Below are positions 50,002 through 59,216 of a DNA stretch of 64,000 nt, piece by piece. The notes beneath the pieces are model-generated. The model did no database searches. It was given only the letters and a program-made list of their open reading frames with translations, and had not been told where the DNA came from. The position numbers and the translations under genes were made by a program. The DNA comes from an uncultured Candidatus Melainabacteria bacterium. Its GTDB lineage: Bacteria > Cyanobacteriota > Vampirovibrionia > Gastranaerophilales > Gastranaerophilaceae. Every line of letters begins with the position of its first letter. The stretch's first letter is position 1. The stretch lies in contig CANARY010000001.1 in assembly GCA_947364235.1 (NCBI GenBank), forward strand, positions 62,001-126,000. The letters are read 5' to 3'.

Positions 50002-51486
50002 ATGGTAAAAAACATGGCACAATTTTTTAGCAAACGCAGATTAAAAATAGCAGAACAGATTATTATCGTAATCTTTTTTGCAGTGCTTATTCCGATGACT
50101 GTGAGCGGATTTATCATAAACAATATTAACCAGCAGTCAAACAGAGCACAGCTTCGCTCTACTGCAATTATGGTTGCAAATATTGTTTCTAATGAAATTG
50201 ACGGGTTAGACAGCTCAAATAACGATGAACTTGCTCAAATTGGAAAAACAAAATTATTCAAAACCTTAAGCAGCAACAAACGCCAGATTTATATACTTTC
50301 AGGTGATGAACTTATTGCTTCGCGTAATTATTCTGAAGCAGATTACAAAAACTGTGTTGCTGAGCTTCCAAATCAACTTACAAAAGATAAAGCAACCATT
50401 TACGGCGGAGTAAAAAACCAGCCGACTGTTTATTTAAAAAAGACAAATCCTGACATAACAATCATAGTTAACACAACAGAAGATGCGACCCGCCTTGCAA
50501 TTGACCATAACCGTGATAAAATCATACTTTCAATCATCATTACAATGCTCACAGTATTCTTTGTAGTCGGATTATACACATATTACCTATATATCAATAT
50601 TCGTCAGCTTTTCAAGGCAATAATTGCGATATCAAAAGGAAACTACGAACGCAGAATAAGGATGTTAACCAATATTTTCACGCCTTTCGAGCTTGTTTTC
50701 CTTGGAAACGAGTTCAACAGAATGGTTAACCAGATTCACAAGTCTTATATTCAGCTCAAGAAGAAGAATAGAGAGCTTAAGCAAGTGAACGAATTTCGTT
50801 CAAACATGATTGACACAGTAAGCCATGAATTTAGAACTCCGCTTACAAGCATTCTGGGATACACTTCTAGGCTTTTAAGGCAAGATATTCAAATTGATGA
50901 AGAAACTAAGCAAAAATCACTCAAGATTATTAAAAAACAGTCCGAAAGATTAAAACGAATGATTGAAGATTTGCTTGTTATTCCTGATATTGAAGGAGCA
51001 AGGCTTAATGTTAATATAGTGAGTACTCCAGTCAGCAGCGTAATTGAAAACTCAATTATGCTTGTTAAAAACGATACAAACAAAAAAATTATTAATAACT
51101 TAGTAAACTGTGATATTGAAATTTTTGCTGACAATGACAGAGTTGAACAAGTTTTTGTTAACTTGATTGAAAACGCAATTAAGTATTCAAAAGAAGACTC
51201 TCCGATTACGCTTGATTACGAAATTACAAAAGATAAGCTTATTGTAAGCGTCAAAAACGATTATGAAGTAATTCCAAGAGAAAAGTTAAAAACTTTGTTT
51301 GACAAATTTACCAGAGTCGATGATTCAACAACACGTACTACAAGAGGTACAGGGCTTGGCTTGTTTATCGTAAAAGGGCTTATTGAAGCAATGAATGGCG
51401 AAATCAGGTTATATTCTAACAAAGAATGCGGTTTTTGTGTAAAGGTATTTTTACCGATTGCTAAAAACTTGCAAAATATGATATAA
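50002..51486 (+). CDS. Membrane sensor histidine kinase
   Basis: 494 residues. Two membrane helices (about 20-42 and 172-195) flank an extracytoplasmic sensor of about 130 residues; then HAMP, dimerisation domain with phospho-His in DTVSHEFRTPLTSILGY, and an ATPase domain (N box NLIENAIKYS, G2 TRGTGLGLFIVKG). It pairs with the regulator 53 bases upstream. A hairpin immediately before the ATG may tune the kinase-to-regulator ratio. Confidence 0.94.
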   Translation: MVKNMAQFFSKRRLKIAEQIIIVIFFAVLIPMTVSGFIINNINQQSNRAQLRSTAIMVANIVSNEIDGLDSSNNDELAQIGKTKLFKTLSSNKRQIYILSGDELIASRNYSEADYKNCVAELPNQLTKDKATIYGGVKNQPTVYLKKTNPDITIIVNTTEDATRLAIDHNRDKIILSIIITMLTVFFVVGLYTYYLYINIRQLFKAIIAISKGNYERRIRMLTNIFTPFELVFLGNEFNRMVNQIHKSYIQLKKKNRELKQVNEFRSNMIDTVSHEFRTPLTSILGYTSRLLRQDIQIDEETKQKSLKIIKKQSERLKRMIEDLLVIPDIEGARLNVNIVSTPVSSVIENSIMLVKNDTNKKIINNLVNCDIEIFADNDRVEQVFVNLIENAIKYSKEDSPITLDYEITKDKLIVSVKNDYEVIPREKLKTLFDKFTRVDDSTTRTTRGTGLGLFIVKGLIEAMNGEIRLYSNKECGFCVKVFLPIAKNLQNMI

Positions 51487-51504
51487 TTTTGAAGGGTATT
51501 AATA

Positions 51505-51945
51505 ATGGAAGTTCTTATGAAAAAAATTCTTATTTTAGCTGCAATTCTGCCAATTAGTGTAATAGCACAGGAAATAGTAAGCTTAGACGGACTGCATGAG
51601 CCGGAATGGAAAGACTTTGCTCCGCAGGCTTTCGCAGATGTAAACGAGCCTAAAGGTATCGGCAAATTTAATGAAACAGCTTCTTACTGGTACAAAAGAA
51701 AAGTTGAATTCGAAGAAGGAATTGTAAACTGCCGTGCAACAGAAGATCTTGACGAAAAACTGGCTTGTTATCAGCAGTTAAAAGTTAAGCAATACCAGTT
51801 AAACAGCGACTACAACGCAAGGCTTGAAGCGCAAGAACAAGCGAGAAAAGGTCCGCAGGAAATGTTTGATAAAACAGACACTATGCTTCCAATTGGCGGA
51901 TATTTAAACAATTTTACAAAATTCCAGCCTAATGAAATAAGATAA
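51505..51945 (+). CDS. Small secreted hypothetical protein
   Basis: 146 residues from the ATG at 51505 (GAAGGG nine bases upstream); an in-frame ATG at 51517 gives a tidier signal peptide (MKKILILAAILPISVIAQ). The mature part is helical and charged, with a cysteine pair (NCRATEDLDEKLACYQQL) that could form a disulfide. TGATATAAT upstream is an extended -10 promoter inside the kinase gene's end. Function unknown; probably periplasmic. Confidence 0.75.
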   Translation: MEVLMKKILILAAILPISVIAQEIVSLDGLHEPEWKDFAPQAFADVNEPKGIGKFNETASYWYKRKVEFEEGIVNCRATEDLDEKLACYQQLKVKQYQLNSDYNARLEAQEQARKGPQEMFDKTDTMLPIGGYLNNFTKFQPNEIR

Positions 51946-51958
51946 TTAAAATAAAAAA

Positions 51959-52038
51959 TGTCGGGGAAGGGACTCGAACCCTCAAGGTTTCCCACATGAA
52001 CCTGAATCATGCGCGTCTACCAATTTCGCCACCCCGAC
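51959..52038 (-). tRNA. tRNA-Leu (anticodon CAG)
   Basis: Read on the minus strand: acceptor GTCGGGG/CCCCGAC, D-arm GGCGAAATTGGTAGACGC, anticodon arm CATGA-TTCAGGT-TCATG with CAG, a class II variable arm (TGGGAAACCTT) and T-arm GGGTTCGAGTCCC. CCA is not encoded; a T-run follows. Confidence 0.95.
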
Positions 52039-52131
52039 TTATTGGACAATTTTATCATAGTACAAAAGCTCTAAAATGTTAACTACCTATCTAAATGTTT
52101 TTTAATTTATTTATGGTTATCATAAAAATAT

Positions 52132-52172
52132 TCACACCCTAACGGGCAAAACCTTCACCTGAAAAGGAGAAG
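52132..52172. repeat. Decayed intergenic palindrome upstream of the D-LDH gene
   Basis: CACCCTAACGGGC followed by the hairpin CCTTCACCT-GAAA-AGGAGAAGG. It resembles the atpD-atpC spacer element. Confidence 0.4.
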
Positions 52173-52192
52173 GCAAAATATAAGGAGCTATC

Positions 52193-53194
52193 ATGAAAAT
52201 CGTTTATTTTGATGTTGAAAACTACGAAGAAAAATACCTTAAAGAAAATAACGAAAATAAATATACATATTTTTTAGAGCCTAAACCCTTAAACGACATG
52301 TGCAGCTTGAAAGAAGAATATCTTGATGCCGAAGTAATATCCGTTTTTACTACATCAAGAGTAAACAAAACTGTTTTAGAAAAATTCAAGAACCTTAAGC
52401 TTATTACTCTGCGCTCAGTCGGATTTAATCATATAGACATTGAATACTGTAAAGAACATAATATCGCAGTTGAAAATTCGCCAAATTACGGAAACATAAC
52501 TGTTGCAGAGTTTGCTCTTGCACTTCTGCTTGATGTATGCAGGCGGGTTACAGTGTCATACAATGAATACAAAGCCGGGAGCGTCACTCCTGAATGTTTA
52601 ATAGGATGCGAGCTGCACGGCAAAACAATCGGAATCGTAGGACTCGGTGCAATCGGTTCAGCTTTTGCAAAAATTGCAAATGGATTAAGCATGAACATTT
52701 TAGGTTATGACAAAGTTGAACGTGAAGAACTTAAACAATACGTTAAATATGTTGATTTCGAGACTCTTCTAAAAGAATCTGATTTCATCTCGATTCACGC
52801 TCCTCTTACAAAAGAAAACTATCACATGTTCGATAAAGAAAGTTTTGAAAAAATGAAGCCATCCGCAATAATTGTAAATACAGGAAGAGGTGAGCTAATA
52901 GATAACAAAGCTCTCTACGAAGCACTCTTAACAAAACAAATAGCCGGAGCAGGGCTTGACGTTCTTGAGAAAGAAGAAACTATTGCTGATTTAGACTACA
53001 TTATAGGAATCAACCGGCTGGATAAAACCACACTTGAACAAACAATCATTAACTCTCAGCTATTTAAACTTTCAAACGTAATAATTACACCACACACAGC
53101 ATACAATTCAATCGAAGCAATAAATCGAATATTAAAAACAACAATGAGTAATATTAACGAATTTGCTGAAGGAAATTTACAAAATTGCGTATAA
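52193..53194 (+). CDS. ldhA: D-2-hydroxyacid (D-lactate) dehydrogenase
   Basis: 333 residues. Rossmann motif TIGIVGLGAIGSAFA; catalytic Arg in NTGRGELID, Glu in AGLDVLEKEE and His in TPHTAYNS. It reduces pyruvate to D-lactate with NADH, a fermentation end step; other 2-hydroxyacids are possible substrates. AAGGAG precedes the ATG. A perfect terminator follows, shared with the convergent glycyl-radical gene. Confidence 0.9.
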   Translation: MKIVYFDVENYEEKYLKENNENKYTYFLEPKPLNDMCSLKEEYLDAEVISVFTTSRVNKTVLEKFKNLKLITLRSVGFNHIDIEYCKEHNIAVENSPNYGNITVAEFALALLLDVCRRVTVSYNEYKAGSVTPECLIGCELHGKTIGIVGLGAIGSAFAKIANGLSMNILGYDKVEREELKQYVKYVDFETLLKESDFISIHAPLTKENYHMFDKESFEKMKPSAIIVNTGRGELIDNKALYEALLTKQIAGAGLDVLEKEETIADLDYIIGINRLDKTTLEQTIINSQLFKLSNVIITPHTAYNSIEAINRILKTTMSNINEFAEGNLQNCV

Positions 53195-53197
53195 ATA

Positions 53198-53228
53198 AAG
53201 GGCGGACCGATTTCATCGGTCCGCCCTT
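53198..53228. terminator. Hairpin between ldhA and the GrcA-like gene
   Basis: 14-bp perfect stem AAGGGCGGACCGAT / ATCGGTCCGCCCTT with a three-base loop. The T-run is weak on both sides but the stem is very stable. Confidence 0.75.
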
Positions 53229-53246
53229 ACTCCTCATTTCAAAACT

Positions 53247-53495
53247 CTACTGCCCTAACGCTCCGTGGAAAGTACGAGAAATAACATCATCCTGCTGTTC
53301 TTTTGTAAGTTTAATAAAGTTCACTGCATAACCTGAAACTCTAACCGTAAGCTGAGGATATTTTTCTGGATGCGCTTGAGCATCAAGCAAAGTATCCCTG
53401 TTAAATACGTTAACGTTCAAATGGTGTCCGCCTTGTTCTACATATCCGTCTAATAAGTTGATTAAGTTTTCTTCTTGTTGTGTCGCTATCATCAT
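53247..53495 (-). CDS. grcA: Autonomous glycyl-radical cofactor-like protein (PFL C-terminal domain)
   Basis: 82 residues from the ATG at 53495 (AGGAG six bases upstream). The sequence is the C-terminal glycyl-radical segment of pyruvate formate-lyase: [20 protein letters not shown] and [12 protein letters not shown] with the radical glycine. In E. coli such a protein (YfiD) replaces the damaged C-terminus of PFL after oxygen exposure. It is shorter than YfiD (127 residues) and no PFL or activase is nearby. The gene is complete, with its own ribosome site, so it is not a PFL remnant. Confidence 0.88.
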   Translation of the reverse strand: MMIATQQEENLINLLDGYVEQGGHHLNVNVFNRDTLLDAQAHPEKYPQLTVRVSGYAVNFIKLTKEQQDDVISRTFHGALGQ

Positions 53496-53549
53496 TATTA
53501 CTCCTATATTCTTTTTATTTACATGATTATTATAAACCATTTCAAACAA

Positions 53550-53577
53550 CAAAGCTGTTGTTAAAACAACAGCTTTG
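53550..53577 (-). terminator. Terminator of the AGCS symporter gene
   Basis: CAAAGCTGTTGTT / AACAACAGCTTTG perfect 13-bp stem, followed on the minus strand by TTGTTTG. Confidence 0.8.
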
Positions 53578-53587
53578 AAAAATTTTA

Positions 53588-55090
53588 TTACATTTTTATG
53601 AAGTTCATATTATGCCGTTCGAGATAATCCTTTAAATCACGTTTTATTTCAGGAGCTAAAATATACAACACAATGATATTTGGAACGCACAAAGCAATCA
53701 TCATTGCGTCTGTAATATCGATTACCGATTTAACATTCATAGCTGAGCCGATTACAATAAATAAACAATATATTATGTTAAATGTAAGAACACGTTTTTT
53801 TCCTTCTCCTAAAAGGAATGTCCAAGCTTTCTGTCCGTAATACGCCCAGGAAATCAAAGTTGATAAAGCAAACATAACTGCGATTATTGAAAGAATAATC
53901 GGAAAGAAAGGAATTACTGATTGGAAAGCGTTTGAAGCAAGTTCAATCCCAGAAATTTCTTTTGCTGCGTGTGTGCAAGCTCCTGAGAATACGATTGCAA
54001 AAGAAGTAAATAAACATAAAACCCCTGTTAAGAATGTTTCAACAAGAGCAACAAAACCTTGTGAAACTGGTTCTTTTGTCTGAGCAGTAGCATAAACAAT
54101 TGCAGCTGCACCTGTTCCAGCTTCATTCGATTGAACAGAACGTCTAAGCCCGATAATAATAGTTCCAAATATACCTCCGGCAACAGCAGTCGGATGGAAA
54201 GCTTCTTTCAAAATAAGTCCGATAGCGTGAGGAATATTTGCAAAATTAGCTAAGATAACAATTAACCCTGAAACAATATATAAAACACACATTGTAGGAG
54301 TAAGTATTGTTGTAACTTTAGCTATACTCTTAATACCGCCTACAATTACCATACCAATAAGTACCGCAATAATTAACCCGATTACCCAAGTAAATCCATG
54401 CAAGAAACTGTGCTCGCCTCCTGTAATAAACACAATCTGGTGTGCAGTCTGGTTAATTTGAATCATATTACCGCCTGTAATACCGCCTCCAATACAAAGT
54501 ATTGCATACAATACTGAAAGCGGCTGACCAAGCCAGCGTAATTTTTTTCTTGTTAAACCGTGCGCAATGTAATGCATCGGGCCGCCTGATACAGAACCAT
54601 CTAAGTTAAATCTTCTATATTTTACAGCAAGAGTTGCTTCAACAAATTTTATTGACATACCTAAAAGAGCACCAAAGAAAATCCAGAAAGCTGCTCCAGG
54701 ACCGCCGATTGAAATAGAAATAGCTACACCTGCAATACTTCCAATTCCTATTGTGCCGGATAAAGCTGTTGCAAGAGCTTGAAATGATGAAACTTCACCA
54801 AATCCATCATGGTTTTTTTCTGCGGGCTTAGCAATTACGTCAATTGCGTGTTTAAAACCCCAAACAGAAATTCCTTTGAAATAAAAAGTAAAGAAAAATC
54901 CTGCAATTAGAACCCAAAATATAATCAAAGGAACCTGGCTGCCGCAAATCGTTATAGGGAAAAAGATTAATCTGGCGACTGCATCAGATACAGGCGCAAT
55001 ATGCTTATCCATAAACGCATCTACATTCATTGCGTTTGCTGACTGTAAAGTCATAAGCATTGTAAACATCATCATTAAAAATCTTTTCAT
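53588..55090 (-). CDS. Alanine/glycine:cation symporter (AGCS family)
   Basis: 500 residues. The N-terminal hydrophobic stretch resembles a signal peptide ([20 protein letters not shown]), followed by about ten membrane helices. AGCS hallmarks: [34 protein letters not shown] and [22 protein letters not shown]. It takes up alanine or glycine with sodium or protons across the inner membrane. Single gene with its own terminator. Confidence 0.94.
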   Translation of the reverse strand: MKRFLMMMFTMLMTLQSANAMNVDAFMDKHIAPVSDAVARLIFFPITICGSQVPLIIFWVLIAGFFFTFYFKGISVWGFKHAIDVIAKPAEKNHDGFGEVSSFQALATALSGTIGIGSIAGVAISISIGGPGAAFWIFFGALLGMSIKFVEATLAVKYRRFNLDGSVSGGPMHYIAHGLTRKKLRWLGQPLSVLYAILCIGGGITGGNMIQINQTAHQIVFITGGEHSFLHGFTWVIGLIIAVLIGMVIVGGIKSIAKVTTILTPTMCVLYIVSGLIVILANFANIPHAIGLILKEAFHPTAVAGGIFGTIIIGLRRSVQSNEAGTGAAAIVYATAQTKEPVSQGFVALVETFLTGVLCLFTSFAIVFSGACTHAAKEISGIELASNAFQSVIPFFPIILSIIAVMFALSTLISWAYYGQKAWTFLLGEGKKRVLTFNIIYCLFIVIGSAMNVKSVIDITDAMMIALCVPNIIVLYILAPEIKRDLKDYLERHNMNFIKM

Positions 55091-55250
55091 AATCTTTTCC
55101 TTAAATTTAAATAATTCGACTCATGAATAATCTCTCACATTTTTTAATTGTACCAAAAACATGTCAAGCTATTACAAAATCTTTACAATAGAAAGAAAAT
55201 GTAACGATTTTGTGTTAAAATTTTTCCATATTTTGAGAAGGGAATGTGAT

Positions 55251-58200
55251 ATGAAAAAAGGATTAAAAATTGCAGGTTTAACGCTTCTTAGCGGAGCTGT
55301 ATTAATATATGCAGGATTTTTATTTGCTCTGCCTGACTTAATTGATTTAAAAAAATTTAAACCTGACGTACAAAAAATTGTAAAAGAACAAACAAATCTA
55401 GATATAAATTTTGAAAACGCTAAAATTATTACTACACCCCTTCTCGGCGCAGGAGTAAGCGCAGATTTAATCAGTGTAAAGCTGCCGGACGGCTCTGTTT
55501 TGTTTTCTGCTGAAAGTTTTAAAACAAGAATTTCTTTGCCAAGCCTCCTGCTTTTAACTGTAAAAGTTTCCTGCTTGGAAATTGATTCACCTTTTATCAA
55601 TCTTGAAATAGAAAACGATAAAAACTTTAAAGTTGTAAAACTTGCAGAAGATTTACTAAACTCTGGAAAAGAACAAAAACTTGAAGAAGAAAAACAAGAA
55701 ATTCAAACAGAAGCTGGAGGTTTTCAATTCAATCCTGAATGGATAAGAATAAAAATTCCAAAAGTTAAAATCCGTAATTATAAAGTGCTTGTAAATGATT
55801 TAAAAACAAAACATTTTCTTGAGTTAAAAGGTGAAAAATTAGCACTTGCTTATTTTAATGGCAAAACTGCTAAAATTAAGACTTTCGCACAATTTTACAG
55901 CGACGAAAATGTAAACGCTACTGCAAACATTGATATTGATACTTTCCTTCCTCCGCCGTCTGAAAAACTGGACAAAGAAGATGATCCTGCAGAAAGAATT
56001 TATATACCTTTTGTAAATCCTGTTACAATGTATAGAAACTACGATTTGAAAGCAAACTTAGATACTAAACTGCGAGTAAGAAATCACGGCGGAAATATAA
56101 CATCTTACGGACATTGCAATATTGAAGGCATTACTTTAAAAGTTTCAAATTTAGAAATACCAAGAAGTTACATCAGAACAAAAACTTTTGGCAGCAATAT
56201 AGATTTAGAAACTGACCTTTACCCAGTAAAAGACCAATATATCAGAGTTTTAGGCAAATTAAACTACGGCAGAAATCCAAAAATGGACATGTCTGTTAAA
56301 ACCAGTAAAATTCAGTTCAACGATTTACTCATTCTATCTAAAGCTTTCTTAGAATCTCTTGGAATTCAAAACGAGCTGGGAGGAGTTAAAGCAGAAGGAT
56401 ATTTAAACACAGATTGTTATATTAAAACCAATTTTAAAAAACTAAAATCAAGCGGATTTATTGCTATAAAAGACGGCGGAGTAAGCGTCAGAAATGTTGG
56501 AAAAGTTTTGTCTGATGGAAACGTTGATATAAAACTTGATAACAACATTCTTGATGTTAGAAACTCAAGCGTCTTGATTGGAAACGCACCTTTATATATC
56601 GACGGAAAAATTGATGAAAAATCAATCGCCGATATTAATATTAAAGCTGATAAAATTTCACTTTCTACTTTATTTAACGCTTTTGCACCAAAAGATATCA
56701 GAGAAAACTATACCTTCAAATCCGGAGACTTTTCTATTGATTTTGGAGTTAAAGGCAAACTTAAAAAAGCAATTTCAGAACTGCAATTCGGGCTTGAAAA
56801 CCTGAATATTTCAGACAAAGCTTTAAACATCAAAAACGGAAAACTTTCAGGTGAATTTTCTGCAGATGCTAAAACTTTTGCCGGAAAAATTAATAACAAA
56901 AACATGGGAGTTTATCTTTCACAAACAGGTTCAAGTATTATTCTGCCGGAATTTGAAGTAGAAATTGCAGATAATAATATATTAGTAAAAGAAAATTCTA
57001 TTTTATTGAATGATAAAACAAATTTAAAATATTCAGGCAATGTAACTAATTACGCAAAACTCAAATCTTTGAATTTTATTACTGAAGGAAACATAAACAC
57101 AAATGATTTGGTCAAGCTTATAGGTAAAGAGTTCAAGCCGTTTATCGACTCAAAAGGAGCTATTCCAATTAAATTAGCTTTTAATGGTAATGGCACTAGA
57201 CAAACGCTTTTTGCACAGGCTCTTTGTGATAAAAATAATTATATTACACCGATAAATTTTTCTGAGCTTCAAGATACAAACACAGCTTTACAAACAGTAG
57301 TTGATTTTAAACCTAATAGGATAAAAATTAAAAAAACCGGATTATTCAAACGCTTTATTACTACTGACGACAAAGGAAATGAAATTATTTCTCTTGATGA
57401 AGTGTTAGGAATTGACGGAACAATTGCAGGAGATAGAATTAATCTTATCAAAATCACTATGCCGGAAGCGTTAAACGGAAAAGTTTACGTATTTCCTCAA
57501 TCAGCTTTTGAGGTTAAAGGCAAAGCTTTTGTTCTTGGAGAAGCCGTTTCTCCAAGAGTTCGAGGCGGATTTGAAATACAAAATCTATCAATTCCGGAGC
57601 TTCTTTTGAGTTTAAACGAAGGCAGCTTAAAATTTAGAGGACACAGTGCAGATTTTACTTTGAAAGATTTGATTCTAAACGGCTCTGACTTAGGAATAAA
57701 CGGAACAATCAGCTTATTGCCTTCAAGCGTTTTGAACATATCTAATCTTGATGTTAAATCAAGATATATGAACCTTGATAAGTTAATGGCTGTTTCCGAA
57801 AAAGCTCTAAAATATGTTCCGGCTGGAAACGGCAGCTCATCATCTGCTCAATCAGACATTCCTGTTTCCATCCAAAACGGCACAATTGATTTTGCAAGAA
57901 TTATAACAGGAAAAATTGATGTCAGAAACACAAATGCACAAATCGCGTTAGCAAAGAATATTTTCTTTATAAGAAATTTAAGAACAAACGTTTTTGACGG
58001 CAGAGTCAGGGGAGATATTTCAATGAACCTTCTCTCAACTCTTCTTGATATCAAAGTTTCAGGTTCAGGAGTTGACGTAGAAAAAGCTCTTCTTGACGGA
58101 GCAGGAATGAAAGATACTCTTTCAGGAAAAGCTTCATTTGATACGGATATTTCGCTTCGAGGAGTAACTTACGAAGAACAAATGCAAAGCCTTAAAGGAA

Positions 58201-58919
58201 AAGTAAACTTTAATGTTGAAGACGGCCAATTTGGTCCGTTTGGCAAGCTTGAGAACCTTATTATTGCAGAAAATATCCGCGAGTCGCAGTTCTTTCAAAC
58301 AGCATTAGGAGGTGTAATCAGCGGGCTGACAACAATTGATACAACTCATTTTTCTGAGCTTATCGGAACATTAAGTTTTAACGACGGAATTTGTTCGCTG
58401 CAGCCGATTACATCTTTAGGAAATATTTTAAGTTTGCACATTGAAGGTGATTTTGATTTACTGAGAAATTATGCTGATATGACCGTCCGCGCAAGGATGG
58501 CTTCGCTTGTTTCAAATCTTCTCGGACCTCTTGGTGCAATCAACCCAGCTAACCTTTTGAACAGCGCTGCAAGCTTGAATGTCGTAACTGCAAAAGCGTT
58601 TTCAATTTTCTGTGAAATGATTCCGCAGGAAGAAATGGATTCAATTCCAAGTTTTGCAAACAAATATGTTGATAACTCTGCAACAAAATTCCAGCTAGTT
58701 GTAAGAGGAGACGCAGCAAAACCTTTGACCCTTGTTAAATCTTTCAAATGGCTTGCCACTGAAACAGAATATCAGAATGCAGTTGACTACGTAAACTCAA
58801 TTCCTGATGAAGTTGAAGGAAGCGAAGCACAAACAATAGAAGAGTTGATTAATGCAGAAGAAGCTGAAAAGAAAACAGTTAAATATAAGCTGAAACATCT
58901 TTTTGGCGATAAAGAATAA
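55251..58919 (+). CDS. AsmA-family protein (TamB/YhdP-like lipid-bridge type)
   Basis: 1222 residues from the ATG at 55251 (GAAGGGA upstream); the frame is open from 55161, but the conserved start is MKKGLKIAGLTLL, one membrane helix. The rest is long repetitive beta structure: an AsmA N-terminal domain (about 25-250) and an AsmA C-terminal module (about 1010-1150; LKGKVNFNVEDGQFGPFGKL, TIDTTHFSELIGTLSFNDG). Such proteins span the periplasm as grooves carrying phospholipid to the outer membrane. TGTTAAAAT is an extended -10 30 bases upstream. Confidence 0.9.
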   Translation: MKKGLKIAGLTLLSGAVLIYAGFLFALPDLIDLKKFKPDVQKIVKEQTNLDINFENAKIITTPLLGAGVSADLISVKLPDGSVLFSAESFKTRISLPSLLLLTVKVSCLEIDSPFINLEIENDKNFKVVKLAEDLLNSGKEQKLEEEKQEIQTEAGGFQFNPEWIRIKIPKVKIRNYKVLVNDLKTKHFLELKGEKLALAYFNGKTAKIKTFAQFYSDENVNATANIDIDTFLPPPSEKLDKEDDPAERIYIPFVNPVTMYRNYDLKANLDTKLRVRNHGGNITSYGHCNIEGITLKVSNLEIPRSYIRTKTFGSNIDLETDLYPVKDQYIRVLGKLNYGRNPKMDMSVKTSKIQFNDLLILSKAFLESLGIQNELGGVKAEGYLNTDCYIKTNFKKLKSSGFIAIKDGGVSVRNVGKVLSDGNVDIKLDNNILDVRNSSVLIGNAPLYIDGKIDEKSIADINIKADKISLSTLFNAFAPKDIRENYTFKSGDFSIDFGVKGKLKKAISELQFGLENLNISDKALNIKNGKLSGEFSADAKTFAGKINNKNMGVYLSQTGSSIILPEFEVEIADNNILVKENSILLNDKTNLKYSGNVTNYAKLKSLNFITEGNINTNDLVKLIGKEFKPFIDSKGAIPIKLAFNGNGTRQTLFAQALCDKNNYITPINFSELQDTNTALQTVVDFKPNRIKIKKTGLFKRFITTDDKGNEIISLDEVLGIDGTIAGDRINLIKITMPEALNGKVYVFPQSAFEVKGKAFVLGEAVSPRVRGGFEIQNLSIPELLLSLNEGSLKFRGHSADFTLKDLILNGSDLGINGTISLLPSSVLNISNLDVKSRYMNLDKLMAVSEKALKYVPAGNGSSSSAQSDIPVSIQNGTIDFARIITGKIDVRNTNAQIALAKNIFFIRNLRTNVFDGRVRGDISMNLLSTLLDIKVSGSGVDVEKALLDGAGMKDTLSGKASFDTDISLRGVTYEEQMQSLKGKVNFNVEDGQFGPFGKLENLIIAENIRESQFFQTALGGVISGLTTIDTTHFSELIGTLSFNDGICSLQPITSLGNILSLHIEGDFDLLRNYADMTVRARMASLVSNLLGPLGAINPANLLNSAASLNVVTAKAFSIFCEMIPQEEMDSIPSFANKYVDNSATKFQLVVRGDAAKPLTLVKSFKWLATETEYQNAVDYVNSIPDEVEGSEAQTIEELINAEEAEKKTVKYKLKHLFGDKE

Positions 58920-58949
58920 ATGAAAATGCATTGATTTTATTCAATCAAT

Positions 58950-58977
58950 TTGATACAATAAATTTGTACATTGAAAT
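58950..58977 (+). promoter_or_regulatory. Toxin mRNA promoter, locus 3
   Basis: -35 TTGATA (58950-58955), 16-bp spacer, -10 TGAAAT (58972-58977). The following AAGAATACAGG matches the first bases after the antisense -10 on the other strand. Confidence 0.6.
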
Positions 58978-59067
58978 AAGAATACAGGATAAAGATTTTT
59001 ACTACATTTCGCTGAATTAACTAAAAAGGGGATGATAAAACCTCCCCTCAAAAAGAAAGGAGGCATT

Positions 59068-59139
59068 ATGATAGTATCAATCAGCGAAAAAGAACTATTA
59101 CTAATCATAGTATTGGTTCTTATTTTCCAAGCTCTATAG
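59068..59139 (+). CDS. 23-residue single-pass membrane peptide, probable type I toxin (locus 3)
   Basis: The peptide begins MIVSISEKELLLIIVLV and ends LIFQAL: a short polar start and one hydrophobic helix. The ribosome site AAAGGAGG (59056-59063) is perfect, four bases from the ATG. CCTCC (59041-59045) can mask it. The mRNA's first 11 bases (58978-58988) pair perfectly with 59176-59186 downstream. An antisense promoter faces it. Same plan as loci 1 and 2, but without XRE or 77-residue neighbours. Toxicity is inferred. Confidence 0.72.
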   Translation: MIVSISEKELLLIIVLVLIFQAL

Positions 59140-59180
59140 TATAGAGCACAGGTTTGGGTATTAGCGCTACCCTTTCCTGT
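59086..59180 (-). ncRNA. Predicted antisense RNA (antitoxin), locus 3
   Basis: Starts about 7 bases after the -10 at 59187-59192. It carries a GGGTA/TACCC hairpin and ends inside the peptide gene at a stem built on AAGA/TCTT and ACTAT/ATAGT (about 59091-59122), followed by TTTTT (59087-59091). About 95 nt. Confidence 0.6.
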
Positions 59181-59186
59181 ATTCTT

Positions 59187-59215
59187 ATTTTAGCATACCA
59201 AACATGGCTTTTCAA
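59187..59215 (-). promoter_or_regulatory. Antisense RNA promoter, locus 3
   Basis: -35 TTGAAA (59215-59210), 17-bp spacer, -10 TAAAAT (59192-59187). The -35 ends one base before the ATG of the downstream permease gene. Confidence 0.72.
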
Positions 59216-59216
59216 C

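Noticed and set aside
55161-55250. Longer N-terminus for the AsmA-like protein
   Set aside because: The extension is not signal-like and includes the promoter -10. GAAGGGA is placed for the ATG at 55251.
59154-59216. Longer N-terminus for the second ABC permease
   Set aside because: It would run through the 3' UTR and antisense promoter of locus 3. The membrane domain starts properly at 59217.
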